Source: a virus
Direction: 5' to 3' (one strand)
Length of the DNA stretch: 64,000 nucleotides
Virus record (IMG/VR): IMGVR_UViG_3300032397_000008
Span: 1 to 64,000 of that record
Part shown: positions 55,679 through 64,000 of the stretch, piece by piece
How the letters are laid out: each line of letters opens with the position of its first letter
Numbering within the stretch: the first letter of the stretch is position 1
The notes under the pieces: model-generated
Seen by the model: only the letters and a program-made list of their open reading frames with translations
Told to the model about the DNA's origin: nothing
Database searches by the model: none
Made by a program: the position numbers and the translations under genes

Positions 55679-56266
55679 ATGTCCTCATACACAATACAAA
55701 AAGCAAAGCCGGGGTGGAACTACAAACGAGTAGGAAAGATCGTTTCGGGTGATCCCTCCCTTAAGCGTTTTATTGGCGAAAAAACTGTCTCTATCGAACG
55801 GCGTAACGGGACGACCGTCAATTATTCTCCCGAGCTGATTCTACTCATGGAAGCCATGGCGCAGGCCGGCATTCCGCTTCAGACATGCCCTAAGACTACT
55901 GTTTTGCAGTTCGCTGCGAGGTTCTGGATTAAGGAATCCTTCAAGTCCGTATCCGTACCGGTGGTCGCCGCTCCCGCCCAGCCCTCGAAGCCCGCTCCGG
56001 CATCCTTAAAAGCGGCTATACCTCGGAAAGAAGAAGTTCAGAATAAAGTTTTGAAATCAGACGAGAAGCCAACTTTTTGCGCCGCCGTAGCGTTGGCAAA
56101 TCTGTCCATGTCCATGCTTCAGCTGGCCGAGCATTATGACACATCTCCGGGAGCGGATAAGCGCCGGGAGAAACTGAACGCTCTTGCCACTGAGTATGAG
56201 CATCTCACAACGAGTTACTTAGACGGATGCTGGGAAGCCGGCATACGACACAATGCCAAAGCTTAA
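55679..56266 (+). CDS. Unknown protein between recombination and sigma-like genes
   Basis: 195 residues: a folded N-terminal ~90 residues (MSSYTIQKAKPGWNYKRVGK ...), a Pro/Ala/Lys linker, and a helical C-terminus. No motif is recognised. It overlaps the start of the sigma-like gene by 14 bp, so the two are coupled. Confidence 0.5.
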   Translation: MSSYTIQKAKPGWNYKRVGKIVSGDPSLKRFIGEKTVSIERRNGTTVNYSPELILLMEAMAQAGIPLQTCPKTTVLQFAARFWIKESFKSVSVPVVAAPAQPSKPAPASLKAAIPRKEEVQNKVLKSDEKPTFCAAVALANLSMSMLQLAEHYDTSPGADKRREKLNALATEYEHLTTSYLDGCWEAGIRHNAKA

Positions 56267-58364
56267 GGTACACGAGCCGATTTCAGGAGAACATATCTTT
56301 CCAGCATCTCAAATCACTCCATTGGCGGTAAAGTGGAAGGAATTGAACACTGCGGGTCGCCATGAGCAGGCGATGCTGATTCTGGAAGATATCGTAAAAC
56401 TGTCAACTTCTATGTTTGAGCGCCTGGCTCAGCATGAGGATTTCCATCATACGGTTGATCTCAGCATCCTGGTGTCGGCCGCTCAAGAGAAGGTGATCAA
56501 GTGGCTGCTCCGGTGGAATCCTAAGAAAGGAAGAATTTTTTCATGGTTTTCGCTTAGTGAGCGAACGCAAATCCTTCTTCCAGATGGTAATACACGACAG
56601 ATCGGTGATCTAGTAAATGAACGGTATAGCGGTAAGGTGATGTGTTGGAATTTTGAAAAGAAAGCATTTGAAGCCAAGCAAGTCACTGACTGGAGTAAAA
56701 AACCGTGCAAACGAAAAGATTGGCGTAAACTTATTGTAACGCGACCCAGCGGATATTCTCGCTACATTTACATCACCAAAGACCACCGAGTTTGGACCCA
56801 AACAGGATGGGCGTGTGTAGATTGGCTCAATCCTAGAGATCTCCTTAGTGTCGATAAACCGACTTTGACCAAAGACGGACAAGCAGCTTTGTTGGGTTTG
56901 TACTTGGGAGATGGTTCAGTTTTTAAGAATGATTTTCGAGTTACACACGGAAAAGATCAACGTTTCTACAATGAATGGTTACTGAAGAAATTTAGGGGTA
57001 ATCTGTACGATTGTCACACTGTTGGGTGGAATAAGTTTACCAAGACGACGATGGACCATTCTGGTGAAACTATCATGTATTTCCATGCCGCCGATATGTG
57101 GCCAGAATTTGAAAATTTGAGTCATCCTAAGAAGATTACTCCGTGGATTTTGGATCGTCTTACACCACTAAGTTTAGCGATATGGTATATGGACGACGGC
57201 AGCTACGCAGAAAGTCAATTCGGTCAAGTGACGTTGGCGTCCCATGGATTTACTGAGCCGGAGCGTGGGCTTATTGTGAATGCTCTCAAGTGCCGATTTG
57301 GCATAACTGCTAATACGCACAAGGGTGGCTCCATATACGTCACCGAACAATCTAAGAATACGTTTTTTTCTCTTATTGCGCCGTATGTATTACAAGAATT
57401 CAGCTACAAGATAAAAGAGTCTTATCGACATGTTTCAAAGGTTGATTCCATGTTCGTTGAAGATCAAATAGAGCTAGTCAGTCACAAAGATATCGCCGTT
57501 TCAGGAGAAAGTTACTGGGAAGCAAAGAAGGTGTTTAAGCCGGTTTACAGGTCTGGCGAGACTACAAAAATGCTTCGATGGAAGTACGATTTGACCGTAG
57601 AAGGTAATCACAACTTTTTTGCGGGTCGATGTAAGTTGTTGGTATCCAACTCCAAATGTGCCAAGCACGCTTTTCTTTCTGAACTGGTCAAGGTCAACCA
57701 GTACCGAAAACGGTATCATGTTACCGGTGATAACCTGGAGAAATACTTCGGGGAGGTTGACCAGACTAGTGAGCGTCACAACCTGGCGGAGGAGTTTAAT
57801 AACCGTCTGAAGACGCTTTATTGCTACTGGGGTAGCTTACAGGAGCGAGGGGCGATTCGATATCTAGTGGAATGTGTCATAGACCTGGATAATCATGACC
57901 GGCAGGAGGCGATTCGCGGAGCTGCCTATGCTTACGGTATCGGAATTGATTTGTCCAAATTTTTCTATAACTTCGTGCTGGTATCTTTGCGAGACCTGCA
58001 TTACGATAAGATTCGTGTTTCGGTATCAGAGCACGACCTGCTGCGACTCCAGCAGGCGTATTCGACGTTTATGTTTTTGATGGAGGAGCTTCCTCCTGAT
58101 AAGATCAAACGATTTATAGCGGTGTACGGCGGACAGAGATTCAAGGTGCCAACCATACAGCAGGTGTACAAGCTAAAAGAAGATTTCAAAATCTTTCAAG
58201 AGATCGATCGAAGCAGTCAGGACCCGGATGCGATCAATGAAGCAGCTAAGAAGTTCAAGAAAACGCCACGCACGGCCTCGGAAATTTACCACGAGATGGC
58301 AGAAACACTTAACCCCGCCAGGAACGGGGAATTTGGAGTTTACAGCGACGACCCGTATGAATGA
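56253..58364 (+). CDS. Sigma-factor-like protein interrupted by an intein
   Basis: 703 residues before splicing and 336 after. The joined extein reads VIKWLLRWNPKKGRIFSWF followed by SKCAKHAFLSELVKVNQYRK, matching sigma region 2-type core-binding helices as in phage late/gp55-like sigma factors. The C-terminal part is helical and would include promoter contacts. It would direct host RNA polymerase to phage promoters such as the GTAGTTAAGG or GTTCTTA elements. The intein sits in region 2, so activity should depend on splicing. Confidence 0.65.
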   Translation: MPKLKVHEPISGEHIFPASQITPLAVKWKELNTAGRHEQAMLILEDIVKLSTSMFERLAQHEDFHHTVDLSILVSAAQEKVIKWLLRWNPKKGRIFSWFSLSERTQILLPDGNTRQIGDLVNERYSGKVMCWNFEKKAFEAKQVTDWSKKPCKRKDWRKLIVTRPSGYSRYIYITKDHRVWTQTGWACVDWLNPRDLLSVDKPTLTKDGQAALLGLYLGDGSVFKNDFRVTHGKDQRFYNEWLLKKFRGNLYDCHTVGWNKFTKTTMDHSGETIMYFHAADMWPEFENLSHPKKITPWILDRLTPLSLAIWYMDDGSYAESQFGQVTLASHGFTEPERGLIVNALKCRFGITANTHKGGSIYVTEQSKNTFFSLIAPYVLQEFSYKIKESYRHVSKVDSMFVEDQIELVSHKDIAVSGESYWEAKKVFKPVYRSGETTKMLRWKYDLTVEGNHNFFAGRCKLLVSNSKCAKHAFLSELVKVNQYRKRYHVTGDNLEKYFGEVDQTSERHNLAEEFNNRLKTLYCYWGSLQERGAIRYLVECVIDLDNHDRQEAIRGAAYAYGIGIDLSKFFYNFVLVSLRDLHYDKIRVSVSEHDLLRLQQAYSTFMFLMEELPPDKIKRFIAVYGGQRFKVPTIQQVYKLKEDFKIFQEIDRSSQDPDAINEAAKKFKKTPRTASEIYHEMAETLNPARNGEFGVYSDDPYE
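56550..57650 (+). mobile_element. Intein with LAGLIDADG endonuclease in the sigma-like gene
   Basis: 367 residues, beginning with Ser (SLSERTQILLPDG) and ending LLVSN before a Ser +1 residue. The usual C-terminal His-Asn is Ser-Asn here. ALLGLYLGDGS and LSLAIWYMDDGS are the two LAGLIDADG motifs. TKDHRVWTQTGW is the block B His/Thr region. Confidence 0.85.
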
Positions 58365-59841
58365 TGTAGAGATTATTATTGAAGTGCTTAGGAAAAGCAG
58401 CCGGAACGTGGAATGGATGGTAAGATCAAAATCTACTTTACCTTGTCTTCCTCCACTAGAAGACATGATGCCCGATATAAATCGTTTGATCATGTCGATT
58501 GTGCGGACGTATGCCAACCCGGCCAATCCTCTTCTTCACTTTGAGGATTTAGTGTCAGAATGTAAGGAGAAACTTGCTAAGCTGCTGTTTGATGGTCTGG
58601 AAAAACGGGCACCGACTCGTGAAAAGTTCTTCGCATTCATCAAGGTGGCGTTCAAGCATCACATTTACAGTCATATCCAGAAGCACGTATTCGCCTTTAA
58701 GCGGACCGGCGTCAAGGCTCCGCCCAGGAATCAGCAAGTTCAGTCTCTCCGGGCGTGCGAAGAGCCGGTGCCGATAGAATCGGAGCATGCAGTTCGACTC
58801 TATCTGGACGATCCAGATGCCAACGTACAGGTCGGAGAACCTTTTGATACTAACGTTATGTACGAGCGGGAACTGGTCGATGAATTAAAAGCAGTTTTGT
58901 GGCCGGTTGAAAGACTAGTTTTGGATCAATTACTCAGTCCCAACGCAGAAGCTATGGTACATTCTCAGATTGATGCTTATCGTGGCAAGAACTTGAGTCG
59001 TGTGAATTTCCGTGTGAACTATCGACACATGGCAGAGGGCCTCGGTATCACTATCGATCTCTTTCAGCAAGCCATGGTAGCCATCAAACAAAAATACAAG
59101 ATGATTATGATACAAGAAGACAAACAAGAATCTCCGGAACAGCAACAAATCAAATTGGCCGAACTTACCCTCTGCCGGGTGTTTTGTGTTCAGGTGCCAC
59201 CTACCATTGACTCCGTTACCAAGCGTCGGCTGTTTACACTGGTGGCCCGTGATCAGGCGGATAAAATTACCACCGAGATTGCCAATCTGTTGGTGCTCAT
59301 CGGTGCCCAAGTACCGCACAAGTTGGGTGATCAACTTTCTTGTCACGGTGTTCTTTGGCAGCGTAATCATCGTATCTGCATGTCGTGTGGTGCTCAGGAC
59401 AGCTGTAAGGTCAAAGCAGTGAATTTAGGGCTCGGGGATATGGTGCTGAGTCCTCGCCTACTGGGTGCAAAGCTCTCTCGGATACCGGTGATTCTGCCTA
59501 ACCAGCCACCTGAGTCTGACGTGGAACCTGAAAGGGGAGTTCTGCCACAGAATAACCGTGACGAAGACGTGTTGTCCTACCTAAACGATAGCTTCAAGCC
59601 GGTCATGCACATGGGGGAGATTTATTACAAGTTTAACGAACGCCTCGGTGATCGTGATCGGTTACTGTTTTGCGTGGGTGAGCCTGGGTCGGCGATGCGT
59701 CTTAGGTTCTGCAATCCTCATGAGTCGGTAAGAGAGTCTTTACGACTGGGTAATCGAAAGGGATGGTATGTTCCTGACAATTTGACTGCTCAGGAGGTAA
59801 TCGAGGTTATCGACCAACACACAAAAGCGGTTCTTTTATAG
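58357..59841 (+). CDS. Second sigma-like protein
   Basis: 494 residues from the ATG at 58357, overlapping the upstream stop by 8 bp. MPDINRLIMSIVRTYANPAN, HFEDLVSECKEKLAKLLF and FAFIKVAFKHHIYSHIQKHV give the pattern of sigma region 2 (2.1-2.4). Residues ~330-380 contain CHGVLWQRNHRICMSCGAQD, possibly zinc-binding. Two adjacent sigma-like genes suggest a two-part or staged phage transcription system. Confidence 0.6.
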   Translation: MNDVEIIIEVLRKSSRNVEWMVRSKSTLPCLPPLEDMMPDINRLIMSIVRTYANPANPLLHFEDLVSECKEKLAKLLFDGLEKRAPTREKFFAFIKVAFKHHIYSHIQKHVFAFKRTGVKAPPRNQQVQSLRACEEPVPIESEHAVRLYLDDPDANVQVGEPFDTNVMYERELVDELKAVLWPVERLVLDQLLSPNAEAMVHSQIDAYRGKNLSRVNFRVNYRHMAEGLGITIDLFQQAMVAIKQKYKMIMIQEDKQESPEQQQIKLAELTLCRVFCVQVPPTIDSVTKRRLFTLVARDQADKITTEIANLLVLIGAQVPHKLGDQLSCHGVLWQRNHRICMSCGAQDSCKVKAVNLGLGDMVLSPRLLGAKLSRIPVILPNQPPESDVEPERGVLPQNNRDEDVLSYLNDSFKPVMHMGEIYYKFNERLGDRDRLLFCVGEPGSAMRLRFCNPHESVRESLRLGNRKGWYVPDNLTAQEVIEVIDQHTKAVLL

Positions 59842-59844
59842 CGT

Positions 59845-60216
59845 ATGGCTGAACAACTAGCACAAACGAATCAGCAGGTTCAACCTGCTGAATTGATAGA
59901 CTCTATGAACAAGTGGGACGCCCTTAAACAACAAGGGTGGATCAAACCCGTGGATTACTTGTTTATGTTTGTCATAATCCTACTGTGGACGGGCATGATC
60001 GTCTACTATTTAACAAGTTTTCCTAGTGTTTACACGCTCCTATCAACGGGAGTGTGTACGGTTATACTACTCCAGATATGGCTCGTCATGCTCGTGTACC
60101 GATGCATGGACTTCGTACTGGTTACTCGGGCTGATATCAACTTGATGCCGGTCTCAGCAGCCCGCATGGCGATTGCTTATTTTCAAGCAGGACAGACACC
60201 CCCAACGACCAAATGA
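59845..60216 (+). CDS. Small membrane protein with two transmembrane helices
   Basis: 123 residues. Two hydrophobic segments (near residues 38-58 and 65-85: FMFVIILLWTGMIVYYL and TGVCTVILLQIWLVMLVY) with a short loop, both ends polar. Could be holin-like by topology, but it overlaps a glycosyltransferase gene (ATGA), which argues for a membrane partner of glycan transfer instead. Confidence 0.5.
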   Translation: MAEQLAQTNQQVQPAELIDSMNKWDALKQQGWIKPVDYLFMFVIILLWTGMIVYYLTSFPSVYTLLSTGVCTVILLQIWLVMLVYRCMDFVLVTRADINLMPVSAARMAIAYFQAGQTPPTTK

Positions 60217-61121
60217 CATCAGCCCTAGCTATTTTAACCTACAACAGGGTTGGTGCTTTAAAGACTGAGCTGGAAGGTCTTTTTCAGCACTGCGGGCAAT
60301 ACCCTCTAGCGATTTTTGAGGATTTTGGGTGGAGAGATGGTACCGAAGCCTTTCTTCGTACGGGTTCGACAAAAGTGACCGATCGCAAAGACCTTCTGGC
60401 AGAAGAGTGGAAAAACCCCAAATTCACTGCCTTTTTAGGAACAAAGAACCTGGGTGTGGCAGGAAACAGTAATCGAGTGATCAAGTGGTTTCTGGACGAA
60501 ACTACCGCTGATCACCTTTTTATGATCAACGACGATTTACACATTTTGGGCGATGCGGTTGCCTGGTACGCTCAAGCGCACGAAGACTTAGGCGTGGGGC
60601 TGTTCTGTTTTTGTGACTTCCTTGAGAAGAGCTACAAGTGGTTGACAATTCGTTCACGGGGGTATCACGTGAAACTCTTACCCAGGATGACTGGTATTCT
60701 CATGTCCCAAACTCGTGCTGCGACGAAAAAGGTAGGATACTATGATACCCGATTCGGAAAGTTCGGAGAAGAGCATTCTGACTACACCAACCGCATGCGC
60801 CTCGCGGGACAGATCACTCTGGATACCTCTCACCAACCTTGTCTTGATATTGAACATTACCGGGTTGGAGAAAAGCCTAGGATGCTGATGAAGCATCAGG
60901 ACGTGCCGACATCTGTGGTTGGCATGGAACGTAGACGGGCAGACGCTGCCGCCGCTTCAGCGATGTCCGAGGCGGTCGTATCCTACCGGAATAGAAACGT
61001 TTTCAGACCGTTTGCCTTGTGGACTCCGAAGTGGGTTGGCATGTCTAAGGACGTTGGCATTCCTGTAAACAGATTGCTTTCCTCGCACGCGCTAGTGTTT
61101 GACCATGGCAGTTGTAATTAA
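60213..61121 (+). CDS. GT2-like glycosyltransferase
   Basis: 302 residues. ALAILTYNRVGALKTELEGL is the N-terminal nucleotide-binding strand and helix of GT2 enzymes, GTKNLGVAGNSNRVIKWFL the conserved N-x-G-V-(A/S)-x-N, and LFMINDDLHILGDA the D-x-D metal motif. A GT-A enzyme using a nucleotide sugar. Coupled to the membrane protein upstream by ATGA. Confidence 0.75.
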   Translation: MTSALAILTYNRVGALKTELEGLFQHCGQYPLAIFEDFGWRDGTEAFLRTGSTKVTDRKDLLAEEWKNPKFTAFLGTKNLGVAGNSNRVIKWFLDETTADHLFMINDDLHILGDAVAWYAQAHEDLGVGLFCFCDFLEKSYKWLTIRSRGYHVKLLPRMTGILMSQTRAATKKVGYYDTRFGKFGEEHSDYTNRMRLAGQITLDTSHQPCLDIEHYRVGEKPRMLMKHQDVPTSVVGMERRRADAAAASAMSEAVVSYRNRNVFRPFALWTPKWVGMSKDVGIPVNRLLSSHALVFDHGSCN

Positions 61122-61163
61122 GTCTGCCGGTAGGCTGCGATTTGAATTGTTAACAGAAGTCTC

Positions 61164-63911
61164 ATGCTTCACATTACTCCAACATTCCACACTGATGATT
61201 CCCGATCTCCCTACGATACAGTTACGTGGTCTTTAAGGACAGCAGAAATCAAAGATCATTTAGGTAAGTCGTTTTTTCATCAGAACGAGGTAGAAGCTCC
61301 CGCTTCTTGGTCGGACATGGCAGTTAACATCGCAGCCTCAAAGTATTTTTATGGTGTGAGCGGGACGAGCGAACGAGAATCAAGCGTACGCGCTATGATC
61401 CACCGAGTCTGTAGCACTATCGAGGACTGGGGTGTGGCAGACGGATACTTTGGAGTAGCCGACGGAAATGTATTCTACAAGGAGCTGTCTTACTTGTGTT
61501 TGAATCAATATGCTTCGTTCAATTCTCCCGTTTGGTTCAATGTAGGATTATGGCACCAATACGGGTACGGCAAGACCGGCACGGCGGGTAACTGGTGGTA
61601 CAATTCAAAAACCGATCAAGCCGAATATCAAGATAATCAGTACAAGCGTCCTCAATGTTCGGCATGTTTTATTCAAAGCGTGGAGGACAGCATGCCGTCC
61701 ATCATGCATTTGGCCGTTTCAGAAGCTATGCTGTTCAAATTTGGGTCTGGGTCAGGAACCAATCTTTCCCCTATCCGCTCTTATCGTGAATCCCTGTCGG
61801 GCGGAGGCACCCCTTCGGGACCGCTTTCGTTTCTGAAGATTTATGATCAGGTGGCTAACGTCGTGAAATCCGGCGGTAAGACTCGCCGAGCGGCTAAGAT
61901 AAACATTCTTCACGATTGGCATGGTGACATTGAGGAGTTTATCGACGCCAAATCAATTGAAGAAAGAAAGGCATGGGCACTGATCGAACAGGGATACGAT
62001 GGATCGTTCGGGGGCGATGCTTATGGGTCGGTTATGTACCAGAATGAAAATTTGTCCGTGCGAATCAGTGATGAGTTCATGCACGCGGCAACTGATGAAG
62101 GGCATACCGGAGAATGGTGGACCCGGTCAGTTACCACCGGTAAACCTATAGAGAAAAAGAACGCACGAAATTTATTTCGAAAGATGGCGGAGGGGGCTTG
62201 GTTGTGCGGGGACCCTGGTGTTCAATTCGATAGCACGATTCAAAAGTGGAACACTTGTAAGGCAAGCGGTCGAATCGAGGCGACGAACCCATGTGCCGAG
62301 TTCCACTTTTTGGATAATACAGCGTGCAACTTGGCGTCTTTGAACTTGATGAAGTTTGTGAAATCCGATGGGTCGTTCGATGTGGACATGTTTAAGGCTG
62401 CGGTGAGAATCGTACTCATTGCTCAGGACATACTTGTAGACAATGCTAGCTATCCGACCAAGGAGATTGCCGAACGATCGCACGTATTTAGACCTCTAGG
62501 GCTTGGGTACGCCAATTTAGGGGCACTGATTATGTCTCGTGGTTTGCCCTACGACAGCCATACGTCAAGAGAATTGGCAGGGGCTATCACAGCGTTGATG
62601 ACCGGGCACGCCTACGAAGTGTCAGCAGAAATCGCTCAGGTAAAGGGAGCCTTTTCTGCTTATGCCATAAATCGTGCATCGGTGATAGAAGTCATTGATA
62701 AACACTGCGAAGCGTGCAGTCAAGCACTGCACCACTCTGCGGGCGTTGTGCCTATTCTGGATGCGGCATATTCGTGCTGGAAGAAGGTAAAGTGTCTGTG
62801 CGACGAGCAAGGATTCAGAAATTCTCAAGTAACTCTTTTGGCTCCTACTGGCACGATCTCGTTTCTATTGGACTGTGCTACTACCGGTATCGAACCTGAA
62901 ATCGCGCTGACTCGGTACAAATCTTTGGCGGGTGGTGGTAGCATAAAGGTGATCAATTCTGTAGTTCCACAGACGCTAAAGACGCTTGGTTACAGTTCAA
63001 TGGACATTGAGTCGATAATGTCACACCTTGAGTCAACGGGTACTATCGAAAACGCTCCTCGTTTGAAGGAAGAAGATTGGGCGGTGTTCGATTGTGCCAT
63101 GAGGTCACCGTCGGGCAAGCGTAGCATTGAGTACAAGGCGCATGTTCTCATGATGTCTGCGGTTCAACCGTTTCTTAGCGGCGCTATTTCCAAGACGGTA
63201 AATATGCCAACGGACGCAACGGTGATTGACATAGAGAACACCTATTTGTTAGCGTGGAAGCGAGGTTTGAAGTGTATAGCGGTTTACCGTGACGGGTCTA
63301 AACGGTCGCAGCCCGTCAACATTAAGATGGCATCTCCACTGGAAATCTCTACTGTCGATCGTTTGAGATTAGAAATCGAGACTCTGAAAGGCAAGATAAA
63401 CACCCCTCGTCGCAAAAAGATGCCGCAGACCCGTCAATCGGTGACTCACAAGTTCGCTATTTCAGGGCATGAAGGGTACTTGACCGTTGGGCTCTTTCCG
63501 GATGGTAAGCCGGGCGAGTTGTTCATCACTATGTCAAAAGAGGGTTCCACGGTCGGCGGTCTCATGGATTGCATCGGTACCCTTACCAGCATGGCATTGC
63601 AATATGGTGTGCCGGTAGAGTCTTTGATCAACAAATTCAGTCACGTGAGATTCGAACCTAGCGGGTGGACGGGCGATAGTCAGATCAAGAGTGCTTCGTC
63701 TATAATTGATTATGTCTTTCGATGGATGGAAATGCAGTTTCCTCAGAAGGAAGAAGTCAAGGAGAAGATTAAGAAAGAAGCACCTCCAGCTTCATCTGCT
63801 CATGAGATGACAACGGATGCGCCTCCTTGTTCGAATTGTGGTCAGATTACGGTCAGGAATGGCTCTTGCCACAAATGCTTGAATTGTGGCGAGAGTAATG
63901 GGTGTTCGTGA
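61164..63911 (+). CDS. nrdJ: Adenosylcobalamin-dependent (class II) ribonucleotide reductase
   Basis: 915 residues. FNSPVWFNVG and CSACFIQSVEDSM are N-terminal motifs of NrdJ with an active-site Cys, NPCAEFHFLDNTACNLASLN the central catalytic loop with its Cys and Glu, and LLAPTGTISFLLDCATTGIE the loop near the effector/B12 site. The C-terminus has CSNCGQITVRNG and a second CxxC, the redox-active tail. It makes deoxyribonucleotides without oxygen, with B12 taken from the host. The 5' flank has TTGTTAACAG. Confidence 0.95.
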   Translation: MLHITPTFHTDDSRSPYDTVTWSLRTAEIKDHLGKSFFHQNEVEAPASWSDMAVNIAASKYFYGVSGTSERESSVRAMIHRVCSTIEDWGVADGYFGVADGNVFYKELSYLCLNQYASFNSPVWFNVGLWHQYGYGKTGTAGNWWYNSKTDQAEYQDNQYKRPQCSACFIQSVEDSMPSIMHLAVSEAMLFKFGSGSGTNLSPIRSYRESLSGGGTPSGPLSFLKIYDQVANVVKSGGKTRRAAKINILHDWHGDIEEFIDAKSIEERKAWALIEQGYDGSFGGDAYGSVMYQNENLSVRISDEFMHAATDEGHTGEWWTRSVTTGKPIEKKNARNLFRKMAEGAWLCGDPGVQFDSTIQKWNTCKASGRIEATNPCAEFHFLDNTACNLASLNLMKFVKSDGSFDVDMFKAAVRIVLIAQDILVDNASYPTKEIAERSHVFRPLGLGYANLGALIMSRGLPYDSHTSRELAGAITALMTGHAYEVSAEIAQVKGAFSAYAINRASVIEVIDKHCEACSQALHHSAGVVPILDAAYSCWKKVKCLCDEQGFRNSQVTLLAPTGTISFLLDCATTGIEPEIALTRYKSLAGGGSIKVINSVVPQTLKTLGYSSMDIESIMSHLESTGTIENAPRLKEEDWAVFDCAMRSPSGKRSIEYKAHVLMMSAVQPFLSGAISKTVNMPTDATVIDIENTYLLAWKRGLKCIAVYRDGSKRSQPVNIKMASPLEISTVDRLRLEIETLKGKINTPRRKKMPQTRQSVTHKFAISGHEGYLTVGLFPDGKPGELFITMSKEGSTVGGLMDCIGTLTSMALQYGVPVESLINKFSHVRFEPSGWTGDSQIKSASSIIDYVFRWMEMQFPQKEEVKEKIKKEAPPASSAHEMTTDAPPCSNCGQITVRNGSCHKCLNCGESNGCS

Positions 63912-63927
63912 ACTGTAGTTATGGCGT

Positions 63928-64000
63928 ATGAGCACGTTGACAAACCGTATGACGGGTGTATACGAAAACACGGGTGTTACCATGGCGGGTGACGTTCCGC
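63928..64000 (+). CDS. Start of an unknown gene (3' partial)
   Basis: 24 codons are visible (MSTLTNRMTGVYENTGVT ...) before the window ends. The start follows GTAGTTATGGCGTATG, one of the recurring start-proximal motifs, which supports the call although the length cannot. Confidence 0.45.
   Translation, partial: MSTLTNRMTGVYENTGVTMAGDVP

Noticed and set aside
1-64000. Alternative genetic code or suppressor tRNA
   Set aside because: TAA, TAG and TGA all end credible genes, and none of the 42 anticodons reads a stop codon.

Overview
The window is part of a large tailed bacteriophage genome. The evidence is a baseplate J-like protein cut by the left edge, a possible neck/connector protein, a phage replication and recombination set (family A DNA polymerase, helicase, NAD-dependent ligase, single-strand binding protein, RecA/UvsX-like recombinase, UvsY-like mediator), sigma-factor-like proteins, a B12-dependent ribonucleotide reductase, many homing endonucleases and a huge tRNA block. 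All three stop codons are used normally, so the genetic code looks standard. Nothing in the window identifies the host.

Layout. 1-1749: end of a baseplate gene. 1759-9533: ten minus-strand sugar and methyl transferases plus a radical SAM enzyme, mostly joined by ATGA overlaps. 9590-22969: a peptidase, helicase, DNA polymerase with an intein, several unknown genes and LigA. 22970-40660: a translation-RNA region with a leader carrying a possible attenuator, a large unidentified structured RNA, an RNase P RNA, 42 tRNA genes covering all 20 amino acids, a tmRNA and several further structured RNAs. Small genes (methyltransferases, HNH endonucleases, a radical SAM enzyme, a phosphoesterase, a Dam-like methylase, a toxin-antitoxin pair) are scattered between them. 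40692-46228: HNH genes and structural candidates. 46238-51779: GDP-mannose dehydratase, GDP-fucose synthase and glycosyltransferases. 51760-64000: recombination, a sigma-like gene with an intein, a second sigma-like gene and NrdJ.

Main result. The tRNA set has a re-engineered elbow. In 38 of the 42 tRNAs T-loop position 55 is G rather than U, and the D-loop carries A-G (rarely C-G) where G18-G19 is expected. The four exceptions change both partners together (GG with TC, GG with CC, GC with CG, AC with GG). This is compensatory change at 18:55 and 19:56. The same locus encodes a compact RNase P RNA, the ribozyme that reads the tRNA elbow, and a tmRNA with a normal elbow but an unusually long candidate tag of 43 codons. 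Together this looks like a phage translation apparatus whose tRNAs, and possibly their processing enzyme, have diverged from the host's.

Other themes. The phage appears able to make GDP-L-fucose and to use it (gmd, fcl, GT11). Two start-proximal motifs recur, one resembling GTAGTTAAGG and one GTTCTTA. The first also sits directly before a tRNA gene, so it is probably a promoter element rather than a ribosome binding site. Homing elements are frequent: two LAGLIDADG inteins and four HNH genes.
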